DNA from: an uncultured Bacilli bacterium
GTDB taxonomy: Bacteria > Bacillota_I > Bacilli_A > RF39 > UBA660
Reading direction: 5' to 3'
Assembly: GCA_947628685.1 (NCBI GenBank)
Contig: CANRAT010000064.1
Coordinates: 1 to 7,240, forward strand
Length of the DNA: 7,240 bases
The translations under genes were made by a program, and so were the position numbers. Positions 1 through 5,354 of the stretch are shown here, in pieces. Every line of letters starts with the position of its first letter. The stretch's first letter is position 1. The notes beneath the pieces are model-generated. The model made no database searches. It had not been told where the DNA came from and saw nothing but the letters and a program-made list of their open reading frames with translations.

Positions 1-416
1 GACTAACAGACTTAATAAAAATAATAAGGATAGATGTTCCATATTATACAAAAATGTGTTATACTAAAGATGCAAAAACGTTAGATAGTATAACAAAGTT
101 TATAGGGCTATTTGGGATAGAAGAGAAGAATATAGCCAGTAAAATAAGCGAGGGCGATAAAGATATGGAAGATATAGTAAAGAGAATAGAAAAGTATAGT
201 GACGAGGATGTAATGGGAGCATACAATTATAGACTATTTGAAAAAGAGATACTAGAAGAAAAAATAGATAATGCAAAAGAGCAGGGTTATGAAAATGGTT
301 TTCAAGAAGGCACTATAGAAATAGCAAAAAATCTTCTTAAAGAAAATATAAGTTCTGATGTTATATCAAAAGTAACAAATTTATCTATAGAAGAAATTAA
401 TAAATTAGCAAATTAA
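1..416 (+). CDS. Rpn family recombination-promoting nuclease / putative transposase, C-terminal part (5' end outside window)
   Basis: The reading frame is open from the left edge (first full codon at 3), giving 137 visible codons to the TAA at 414-416. An ATG at 54 exists, but homologous-looking sequence continues upstream of it (a DLIKIIRIDVPYYTK-like stretch), so I treat this as a gene cut by the window. The visible part resembles the C-terminal half of the PD-(D/E)XK nuclease family transposase group (PF12784, about 280-300 residues in full). It has a charged helical region, an EDVMGAYNYR stretch, a Glu/Lys helix with GYENGFQEG, then IAKNLL and a small terminal helix-turn-helix-like segment ending SIEEINKL. 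The nuclease catalytic residues would lie upstream and cannot be seen. Rpn proteins are DNA endonucleases related to mobile elements and often occur in several copies per genome. Recognition rests on the repetitive C-terminus only. A terminator follows directly. Confidence 0.7.
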   Translation, partial: LTDLIKIIRIDVPYYTKMCYTKDAKTLDSITKFIGLFGIEEKNIASKISEGDKDMEDIVKRIEKYSDEDVMGAYNYRLFEKEILEEKIDNAKEQGYENGFQEGTIEIAKNLLKENISSDVISKVTNLSIEEINKLAN

Positions 417-423
417 GTGGTAT

Positions 424-450
424 AGGGATTTAGGTGACTAAATCCTTTTT
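424..450 (+). terminator. Rho-independent terminator after the Rpn-like gene
   Basis: GGATTTAG at 426-433 pairs perfectly with CTAAATCC at 438-445 around the tetraloop GTGA. The stem can be extended by a G-U and an A-U pair, and it is followed by TTTTT. It lies 10 nt after the stop codon and separates this gene from yqfC. The remaining sequence to yqfC (451-511) is AT-only in character and shows no convincing vegetative promoter. Confidence 0.8.
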
Positions 451-511
451 CTATTATTTCAAAATAATTATTTTAAGTAATCATTTTATATATATTTTAA
501 TAATATTAAAT

Positions 512-518
512 AGGTGAT
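512..518 (+). promoter_or_regulatory. Ribosome binding site that sets the TTG start of yqfC
   Basis: AGGTGAT, complementary to the AUCACCU part of the 16S rRNA 3' end, lies just before the TTG at 522-524. No ATG or GTG in this frame fits as well near the expected N-terminus, so the TTG is taken as the start. Confidence 0.65.
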
Positions 519-521
519 AAT

Positions 522-761
522 TTGAATATAATTAATGGTATTAAATCATATATAAAAGAAGATGAACTAAAAATAACTATTATAAAAAGTAAGATTAATA
601 TCGTTAATTATACTGATATTGGTCACTTTGACTCTAATAAAATAGTTATTAAAACAGTAAATGGTGAGATAGTTATAAGTGGTAGTGATTTAGTAGTATC
701 AAAACTTATGATTGATGAAATTCTAATTGCAGGTAATTTTAAAACAATAGAATTCAGGTGA
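522..761 (+). CDS. yqfC: YqfC/YabP family sporulation-associated protein
   Basis: A 79-residue protein starting at TTG behind a good Shine-Dalgarno. It is all beta-like and matches the YabP/YqfC family pattern (PF07873): a central NKIVIKTVNGEIVISGSDL stretch, then a second strand pair with DEILIAGNFKTIEF at the end. Bacillus subtilis YqfC is slightly longer (about 93 residues). In B. subtilis yqfC-yqfD is made in the mother cell under the sporulation sigma factor SigE; the biochemical role is not known. The stop codon overlaps the ribosome binding site of yqfD (AGGTGA at 756-761), implying translational coupling. Its position directly before yqfD supports the call strongly. Whether this organism actually sporulates cannot be seen here. 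Confidence 0.85.
   Translation: MNIINGIKSYIKEDELKITIIKSKINIVNYTDIGHFDSNKIVIKTVNGEIVISGSDLVVSKLMIDEILIAGNFKTIEFR
756..761 (+). promoter_or_regulatory. Ribosome binding site deciding the yqfD start
   Basis: AGGTGA sits close before ATG at 764. A GTG at 758 in the same frame lies inside this site and has no Shine-Dalgarno of its own, so ATG 764 is the more likely start (two residues shorter). The TGA of this site is also the yqfC stop codon. Confidence 0.55.
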
Positions 762-763
762 AT

Positions 764-1948
764 ATGAAAAACTATATATTATATCTCTTAAAAAGTAAAA
801 TAATATTAAATATTAAAGGTAATAATATAGAAAAATTTATAAAAAGACTTAAAAATAATAAAATAGAAATATTAAATATAAGTTATGTAAATAAAAATGA
901 AATAAATATTAAAATATATAAGAAAGATTATGATAGTATATTAAAACTTAAAACAATATATGAAATAAATACAATAGATTATAATGGACTTATAAAAATA
1001 AAAAATAAAATATTAAATAATAAATTTATGATAATATTAATAGTTATATCCTTTTCAATCCTATACTTAATCACTAACACAATATTTAGTATAGATGTAA
1101 TAACTAATGATTCCAAAATGAAACAGATATTAAAAGAAGAGTTAGAAGAGTTAGGAATTAAGAAATATAAATTTAAAAAAGATTATAATACACTTCAAAA
1201 TATAAAGAGTGAAATATTAACTAAATATAGAGATAAACTAGATTGGATTGAAATAGAAAGTATTGGGACAAAGTATATAGTAAGATATGAGCCAAGAATT
1301 GAAAGTGATGAAAAAATTAATACACCTTCAAGACATATTGTAGCTAAAAAAGATTGTGTAATAAAAAGTATAGATGTATCTAGTGGACAAATAGTAAAAA
1401 ATATAAATTCATATGTAAAAAAAGGAGATATTATAGTTAGTGGATATGTAGATTTAAACGGTAATATAAAAGATACAGTAAGCGCAAATGGAACTATATT
1501 AGGTGAGACATGGTACAAAGTAACAATTACATATCCATATAAATATTATGAAAGTTATGAAACTGGTAATAAAAAAGAAATATACGCAATAAATTTATTA
1601 AATAAAAGTATAGAATTATTTAATTTAAAAAAATATAAAACCAAAAATATAGAAGAAAAAATAATATTAAAAAATAACTTGCTTCCAATAAAATTAGTTA
1701 AACAAATACAAAAAGAAACAAAAGTTATAAATCAAGAATTAAACGAGGATGAATTAATTGAAAAGGAAGTAGAACTTTCAAAAGAAAAAATAGAATCTAA
1801 ACTTAAAGCAGGTGAATATATAAGTGACTATAAAATATTAAATAAAATAAAAAATGATGATTCAATTACTTTAAATATATTTTTTAGTGTTGTAGAAGAT
1901 GTAACTGATTACCTAGAAATTGATGAATATATAGACATGAATGAATAA
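764..1948 (+). CDS. yqfD: Sporulation protein YqfD
   Basis: A 394-residue protein from ATG 764 (a GTG at 758 would add two residues), close to the 398 residues of B. subtilis YqfD (PF06898). Layout: a cytoplasmic N-terminal domain of about 85 residues, a single hydrophobic membrane segment around residues 88-108 (FMIILIVISFSILYLITN), then a large outer domain. This outer part has a POTRA-like portion (EELEELGIKKYKFKK, LDWIEIESIGTKYIV), followed by the typical RHIVAKKDCVIKSIDVSSG and VKKGDIIVSG segments. These match the conserved core of the family, where a barrel-like 'IVA..G.I' module carries a VKKGD turn. It forms a two-gene unit with yqfC, with translation coupled at the overlap, and the unit is closed by a strong terminator. 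The role is in spore formation; the mechanism is unknown. In B. subtilis phoH follows; here it does not. Confidence 0.88.
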   Translation: MKNYILYLLKSKIILNIKGNNIEKFIKRLKNNKIEILNISYVNKNEINIKIYKKDYDSILKLKTIYEINTIDYNGLIKIKNKILNNKFMIILIVISFSILYLITNTIFSIDVITNDSKMKQILKEELEELGIKKYKFKKDYNTLQNIKSEILTKYRDKLDWIEIESIGTKYIVRYEPRIESDEKINTPSRHIVAKKDCVIKSIDVSSGQIVKNINSYVKKGDIIVSGYVDLNGNIKDTVSANGTILGETWYKVTITYPYKYYESYETGNKKEIYAINLLNKSIELFNLKKYKTKNIEEKIILKNNLLPIKLVKQIQKETKVINQELNEDELIEKEVELSKEKIESKLKAGEYISDYKILNKIKNDDSITLNIFFSVVEDVTDYLEIDEYIDMNE

Positions 1949-1951
1949 ATT

Positions 1952-1988
1952 ACATTTGAAATCAAAAATTATTGATTCAAATGTTTTT
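1952..1988 (+). terminator. Rho-independent terminator of the yqfC-yqfD unit
   Basis: ACATTTGAA at 1952-1960 pairs perfectly with TTCAAATGT at 1976-1984. After one bulged A, TCAA (1962-1965) pairs with TTGA (1972-1975), giving a 13-bp stem with a six-base loop. A run of five T (1984-1988) follows. It starts a few bases after the yqfD stop. Confidence 0.85.
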
Positions 1989-2022
1989 GTTGTAACATTC
2001 ACTTAAATTTTCTTAATAATTA

Positions 2023-2051
2023 TTGAAAAAAATACATATTTATAATATAAT
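2023..2051 (+). promoter_or_regulatory. Vegetative (SigA-type) promoter of the ybeY-dgkA-cdd-era operon
   Basis: TTGAAA at 2023-2028 and a perfect TATAAT at 2046-2051 are separated by 17 nt. The predicted transcript start is near 2058, leaving a very short leader with the GGGTGAGG ribosome site just before ATG 2069. Its place directly after the yqfD terminator supports a separate transcription unit. An overlapping TATAAT at 2041-2046 would have only 12 nt spacing and is rejected. Confidence 0.65.
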
Positions 2052-2068
2052 TGTACTAGGGTGAGGTC

Positions 2069-2515
2069 ATGAATAATTTTGAAATCATTAACCAAACAGA
2101 AGAACAAGTAAAAGAGTTAGAAGAAGTAGAAAAAGTAGTTGAATTTGCTTTAAAAAAATTAAAAATAACGAATTCAATATTTAATATAATAATAACAGAT
2201 GAAGAAACTATACAAAAATTAAACAGAGAATATAGAAATAAAGATAGTGTAACTGACGTTATAAGTTTTGCTCTTGAGGATGATGATACATTTATTAAAA
2301 CAGATGTAAGAGTACTTGGAGATATATATATATGCCTTAAAAAAGCAAGGGACCAAGCAATATTATATAAACATTCATTTTTAAGAGAAATATCATTTTT
2401 AAGTATACACGGACTACTTCACTTACTTGGATATGACCATATAAAAAAAGAAGATGAAAAAATCATGTTTGCTCTTCAGGAGATGATTTTAAATGAGTAT
2501 GGAATCAAAAAATAA
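2069..2515 (+). CDS. ybeY: Endoribonuclease YbeY (rRNA maturation factor)
   Basis: A 148-residue protein, normal for the YbeY family (UPF0054). The metal-binding signature H-G-x-L-H-L-x-G-Y-D-H is complete: H114, H118 and H124 are the zinc ligands (IHGLLHLLGYDHIKKED). Upstream the family motif NREYRNKDSVTDVISF (residues 52-67, with the conserved R56) and LGDIYI (83-88) are present. YbeY is a single-strand-specific endoribonuclease needed for 16S rRNA 3'-end maturation and ribosome quality control in the cytoplasm. It is the first gene of an operon with its own promoter. The 3' end overlaps dgkA by 23 nt, and the dgkA ribosome site lies within ybeY. In many Bacillota phoH stands immediately upstream; it is missing here. 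Confidence 0.95.
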   Translation: MNNFEIINQTEEQVKELEEVEKVVEFALKKLKITNSIFNIIITDEETIQKLNREYRNKDSVTDVISFALEDDDTFIKTDVRVLGDIYICLKKARDQAILYKHSFLREISFLSIHGLLHLLGYDHIKKEDEKIMFALQEMILNEYGIKK

Positions 2516-2918
2516 ACTTGAAAAAAGTTTAAAAGTTAAGGTTTTAACACCCAATTCCGTTTTTAATACAATAAAGAATTCAGTTAATGGAATTAAATAT
2601 TATGCTTGTGATGGTAAAAGTATAGTTTTATATCTTTTAGGAACACTAATAGAAATACTTATGGGGTATGTATATAATATAAATGGACTTGAATGGATAC
2701 TCATTATATGTATTTTAGGAGTTTTACTTTCAGTAGAACTTATTAATACTGGAGTAGAATCAGTTTGTGATTTAGTAAGCAAGGAATATAATCCATTAAT
2801 AAAGATTGCTAAAGATTGTGCAAGCGGAGCGACATTTGTAATATTTATAGTTGCAATAATATTAAATATAATAATATTCTTACCTAAAGTTTTAAATTTA
2901 TTTGGAGTGGTGATATGA
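2493..2918 (+). CDS. dgkA: DgkA-type diacylglycerol/undecaprenol kinase
   Basis: A 141-residue integral membrane protein, typical of the small trimeric kinases of PF01219. Hydrophobic segments lie around 43-60, 66-84 and 112-132. The signature ELINTGVESVCDLVS (residues 82-96) supplies the catalytic/metal residues E82, N85, E89 and D93, and KIAKD (104-108) completes the motif. In Gram-positive bacteria these enzymes phosphorylate undecaprenol (or diacylglycerol) with ATP, recycling the lipid carrier for wall synthesis. The start is ATG 2493, nine bases after AGGAGA (2478-2483); the ATG at 2499 is too far from it. The first metal-binding Glu of the family, normally in a 'GxxxAxxxErN'-like segment, appears replaced: here the segment reads GIKYYACDGKS, with D40 near the expected position. 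The stop overlaps the cdd start by 4 nt (ATGA). Confidence 0.88.
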   Translation: MSMESKNKLEKSLKVKVLTPNSVFNTIKNSVNGIKYYACDGKSIVLYLLGTLIEILMGYVYNINGLEWILIICILGVLLSVELINTGVESVCDLVSKEYNPLIKIAKDCASGATFVIFIVAIILNIIIFLPKVLNLFGVVI

Positions 2919-3301
2919 AAGAAAAATTAATTAAATTATTAGATAATAGTTATAGTCCTTATTCAAATTTTAGAGTTGCAAGCATTGTAGTAATGAAAGA
3001 TGGACGTGAATTTTGTGGAGTAAATGTAGAAAATGCTACTTATGGCGCAAGTATATGTGCTGAAATAAGTGCTATATTATCTGCAATAAGTGCAGGATAT
3101 AAAAGATATGATTTTAAAGAATTATATGTTATGTGTGATAACGATAAAATAGGCATGTCTTGTTTTAACTGTAGAATGATTATTAGTGAATTATTTGAAA
3201 AAGATGTTAAAGTAATTGCAATGAATCCAAAAGGAGAAACAATTATTCATACAGTTAGTGAGTTATGCCCTTATCCATTTAGTGATGAAGATTTAGTTTA
3301 G
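2915..3301 (+). CDS. cdd: Cytidine deaminase
   Basis: A 128-residue protein, the usual size of tetrameric cytidine deaminases, which convert (deoxy)cytidine to (deoxy)uridine in pyrimidine salvage. SPYSNF (14-19) and GVNVENATYG (35-44, with the nucleoside-binding N37 and E39) are present. The zinc site is C48 in CAE with catalytic E50, and C83 plus C86. Two spots depart from the standard enzyme: CAERTAI is CAEISAI here, so the conserved Arg after the catalytic Glu is absent, and PCGACRQ is SCFNCRM. The metal ligands and the proton-shuttle Glu remain, so I expect activity, perhaps with changed tuning. It overlaps dgkA by 4 nt, and GGTGAT before the ATG acts as ribosome site. Cdd stands between dgkA and era in B. 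subtilis also. Confidence 0.9.
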   Translation: MKEKLIKLLDNSYSPYSNFRVASIVVMKDGREFCGVNVENATYGASICAEISAILSAISAGYKRYDFKELYVMCDNDKIGMSCFNCRMIISELFEKDVKVIAMNPKGETIIHTVSELCPYPFSDEDLV

Positions 3302-3311
3302 AGGTGACAAT

Positions 3312-4199
3312 ATGAAGAGTGGTTTTGTAGGAATTATAGGTAGACCAAATGTAGGTAAAAGTACATTAATAAATAGTATAATAAAAAGAAAAGTAGCGAT
3401 AACATCGAATAAACCGCAAACTACTCGTAATATTATACAAGGTATATATAATGAAGATAAAGTTCAAATAGTATTTGTAGATACACCAGGTATACATAAG
3501 CCAACTAATAAACTTGGTAAAACTCTTAATAAACAGGCTTATTATAGTATAAATGATACTGATATAATACTTTTTATAGTAGATGCATATGATGGACTTG
3601 GCAAAGGCGATATATACATATTAGATAAACTAAAGAAAGTAGATAAACCTATTATCCTTGTTATAAATAAAATAGATAAAATAACACACGAAGAGATACT
3701 AAATAGAATTAATGATTATAAAGATTTATATGATTTTGATGAAATTATACCTGTATCCGCACTTACTAGAAATAATATAGAAGATTTAATAGATACACTA
3801 AAAAAGTATTTACCTGATAATATAAAGTATTATAATGAAGATAGTATAACAAATAAATCAATAGATTTTTTAATGTCGGAAATAGTAAGAGAAAAAGTAT
3901 TTAATTTTACAGATGAAGAAGTACCTCATTCAATTACTTGTGTAACTGATAGTGTAGAAGTAGGAAAAACTAGTTATAAAATTAGAATATCTATAATAGT
4001 AGATAGAGATTCTCTAAAAAAGATTATAATAGGTAAACAAGGAGAAATGATTAAAAAAATAGGTATTGCATCTCGTAAAGATTTAGAAGAATTATTAAAT
4101 AGAAATGTATATTTAGAACTATTTGTTAAAACTGTAAAAAAATGGAGAGAAAAAGATAAATATTTATCAGAGTTTGGATTTAAAGATTTTGAAAATTAA
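3312..4199 (+). CDS. era: GTPase Era
   Basis: A 295-residue protein, full length for Era. The GTPase half has G1 GRPNVGKST (10-18), the switch-I motif NKPQTTRN (33-40), G3 DTPG (57-60), G4 NKID (119-122) and G5 SAL (149-151). The C-terminal KH domain carries IIGKQGEMIKKIG (239-251, GxxG loop GKQG at 241-244), ARKDLEELL-like SRKDLEELL, and YLELFVKTVKKWR near the end. Era binds the 3' end of 16S rRNA during 30S subunit assembly, so it works in the same process as YbeY, four genes apart in one operon. A strong ribosome site GAGGTGA (3301-3307) precedes the ATG, ten bases after the cdd stop. Confidence 0.97.
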   Translation: MKSGFVGIIGRPNVGKSTLINSIIKRKVAITSNKPQTTRNIIQGIYNEDKVQIVFVDTPGIHKPTNKLGKTLNKQAYYSINDTDIILFIVDAYDGLGKGDIYILDKLKKVDKPIILVINKIDKITHEEILNRINDYKDLYDFDEIIPVSALTRNNIEDLIDTLKKYLPDNIKYYNEDSITNKSIDFLMSEIVREKVFNFTDEEVPHSITCVTDSVEVGKTSYKIRISIIVDRDSLKKIIIGKQGEMIKKIGIASRKDLEELLNRNVYLELFVKTVKKWREKDKYLSEFGFKDFEN

Positions 4200-4218
4200 T
4201 GTATAAAAAAAATATAAT
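4189..4218 (+). promoter_or_regulatory. Possible internal promoter for yqzL-DUF1653-recO
   Basis: TTGAAA at 4189-4194, inside the last codons of era, and TATAAT at 4213-4218 are 18 nt apart. Expected transcript start is near 4225, about 20 nt before the yqzL ATG. No terminator separates era from yqzL, so read-through from the ybeY promoter is also expected. AT-rich DNA yields such matches by chance. Confidence 0.45.
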
Positions 4219-4244
4219 TTACTCAATATTAAATAGGTGATATA

Positions 4245-4343
4245 ATGAAAGAATTATTATGGGGACTTTTTAAAACTACAGGTAAAATAGAATATTATAT
4301 GAAGTATAAAGAAGAGTTGAGAAAAGATGGAAAGAAAAATTGA
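4245..4343 (+). CDS. yqzL: YqzL-like small protein
   Basis: A 32-residue reading frame starting at ATG 4245 after AGGTGA (4235-4240) and ending with TGA at 4341-4343. The peptide begins MKELLWGLFKTTGKIEYYMK and matches the YqzL family pattern (PF14006): Trp-x2-Phe, Thr-Gly, then Tyr-rich 'eaYLlYK'. B. subtilis yqzL (about 47 residues) has the same place between era and recO, which is the strongest support for calling so short a frame. Function is unknown. The 3' end overlaps the DUF1653 gene by 17 nt in another frame, implying coupled translation. Confidence 0.75.
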   Translation: MKELLWGLFKTTGKIEYYMKYKEELRKDGKKN

Positions 4344-4548
4344 AGTAGGTAAAAAATATAGACATTTCAAAGGAGGTATAGTAAGCGTTATATGTATTGC
4401 AAGTGACTCTGAAGACTTAAAAAAGAAAGTTGTCTATAAACATTCTAATAAATATTGGGTAAGAGATTATGATATGTTTGCATCATTAGTAGATAAAGAA
4501 AAATATCCTAATGTTAAACAAAAATATCGTTTTGAAGAAGTTGATTAA
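4327..4548 (+). CDS. DUF1653 domain-containing protein
   Basis: A 73-residue protein matching the DUF1653 family (PF07866), a small domain of unknown function. It shows GKKYRHFKGGIVSVICIASDSE (residues 8-29, family pattern G-x-YRHxKG...V...AxxSE), VVYKH (35-39), YWVRDYDMF (43-51, family pattern lWvRPxxmF) and a terminal KYRFEEV (66-72). It overlaps the end of yqzL by 17 nt and has only a weak purine-rich ribosome site, so translation is probably coupled to yqzL. The gene is two bases from the recO start. DUF1653 proteins are usually stand-alone; its place within the era-recO segment is not the B. subtilis arrangement. Confidence 0.8.
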   Translation: MERKIEVGKKYRHFKGGIVSVICIASDSEDLKKKVVYKHSNKYWVRDYDMFASLVDKEKYPNVKQKYRFEEVD

Positions 4549-4550
4549 TA

Positions 4551-5285
4551 ATGGTTATAGATGTTGATGGAATTATAATAAAAACAACTGATTATAAAGA
4601 TTCTAGTAAAATAATAGATATACTTACTAAAGAATATGGAATAATTGGCGTTATTGCTAAAGGATGTAAAACACTTAAAAGTAGTTTAAGAAGTGTTTGT
4701 GAAAAATTGACATTTGCGACATTTACTATATATTATAAAAAAGACAAATTATCTATACTTAGTGAAGCTAGTGTAATTAATAATTTTTCTAATATAAAAA
4801 AAGATATAGAAAAAATAAGCTATGCAAGTTTTTTAATAGATTTAACAAGTCAAGTATATAAACAAAATAGTGATAATGAAATATATGATATATTAATTAG
4901 TGCTTTAATTAAAATAAATGATAACTTTAATCCACTTGTAATAACTAATATAGTAGAACTTAAATATTTAGAATATTTAGGAGTAATGCCAAAGTTAGAT
5001 GGATGTACTATATGTGGTTCTAAAAATGTAGTTACACTCTCAAGTGACAAAGGTGGATATCTATGCAGTAAATGTAGAATAAATGAACCTATTATAAGTG
5101 ATAAGGCTATTAAACTTGTTAGAATGTATACATTAGTAGATATAAATAAAATATCTAAACTAGATATAAATAAAGATGTAATTAAAGAAGTAAACGATTT
5201 TATAGATGATTATTACGATAGATATACAGGACTTTATTTAAAAAGTAAATCATTTTTAAAAAATATCATTAATGTTAAGAATTGA
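4551..5285 (+). CDS. recO: DNA repair protein RecO
   Basis: A 244-residue protein, normal for RecO of Bacillota. The N-terminal OB-fold region begins VDGIIIKTTDYKDSSKIIDILTKEYG (6-30) with IAKGCKTLKSSLRSVCEKLTFATF (35-58), the hallmark of the family. A helical C-terminal domain carries a CxxC...CxxC zinc site at C152, C155, C172 and C175 (GCTICGSK, LCSKC). RecO works with RecR (and RecF) to load RecA on SSB-coated single-strand DNA in gap repair. It starts two bases after the DUF1653 stop with no clear Shine-Dalgarno, so re-initiation is likely. In many Bacillota glyQ-glyS follow; here the conserved order stops and a pilin-like gene follows under its own promoter. Confidence 0.93.
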   Translation: MVIDVDGIIIKTTDYKDSSKIIDILTKEYGIIGVIAKGCKTLKSSLRSVCEKLTFATFTIYYKKDKLSILSEASVINNFSNIKKDIEKISYASFLIDLTSQVYKQNSDNEIYDILISALIKINDNFNPLVITNIVELKYLEYLGVMPKLDGCTICGSKNVVTLSSDKGGYLCSKCRINEPIISDKAIKLVRMYTLVDINKISKLDINKDVIKEVNDFIDDYYDRYTGLYLKSKSFLKNIINVKN

Positions 5286-5295
5286 TATTTTTTTT
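5258..5295 (+). terminator. Weak AU-rich terminator overlapping the end of recO
   Basis: AAAAAATATCA at 5258-5268 pairs perfectly with TGATATTTTTT at 5283-5293 across a 14-base loop; the recO stop codon lies in the right arm, and the T-run continues to 5295. Nearly all pairs are A-U, so strength is uncertain, but the position at the operon end and before a new promoter is right. Confidence 0.5.
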
Positions 5296-5304
5296 CTTTA
5301 TATA

Positions 5305-5333
5305 TAGAAAAAATAAATAATGTATGCTATAAT
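5305..5333 (+). promoter_or_regulatory. Promoter of the prepilin-FGE variable protein gene
   Basis: A perfect -10 TATAAT at 5328-5333 is preceded by TG one base upstream (extended -10, TGCTATAAT). TAGAAA at 5305-5310 stands 17 nt upstream as a weak -35. Expected start is near 5340. AGGTG (5343-5347) then lies 7 nt before ATG 5355. The gene can therefore be expressed independently of the recO operon. Confidence 0.65.
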
Positions 5334-5354
5334 TCTCATGATAGGTGATTATAG

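Noticed and set aside
460..511. SigE- or SigA-type promoter before yqfC
   Set aside because: The region is almost pure A/T; partial matches exist (CATTTTAT at 482-489), but no -35 element fits at correct spacing. A sporulation promoter is expected biologically but not supported here.
758..763. GTG at 758 as the yqfD start
   Set aside because: It lies inside the ribosome site AGGTGA and has no Shine-Dalgarno of its own; ATG 764 is preferred. The protein differs by only two residues.
1195..1518. 107-codon minus-strand frame inside yqfD
   Set aside because: It is antisense to a well-recognised gene, its peptide shows no family pattern, and no ribosome site fits. It is a shadow of AT-rich coding sequence.
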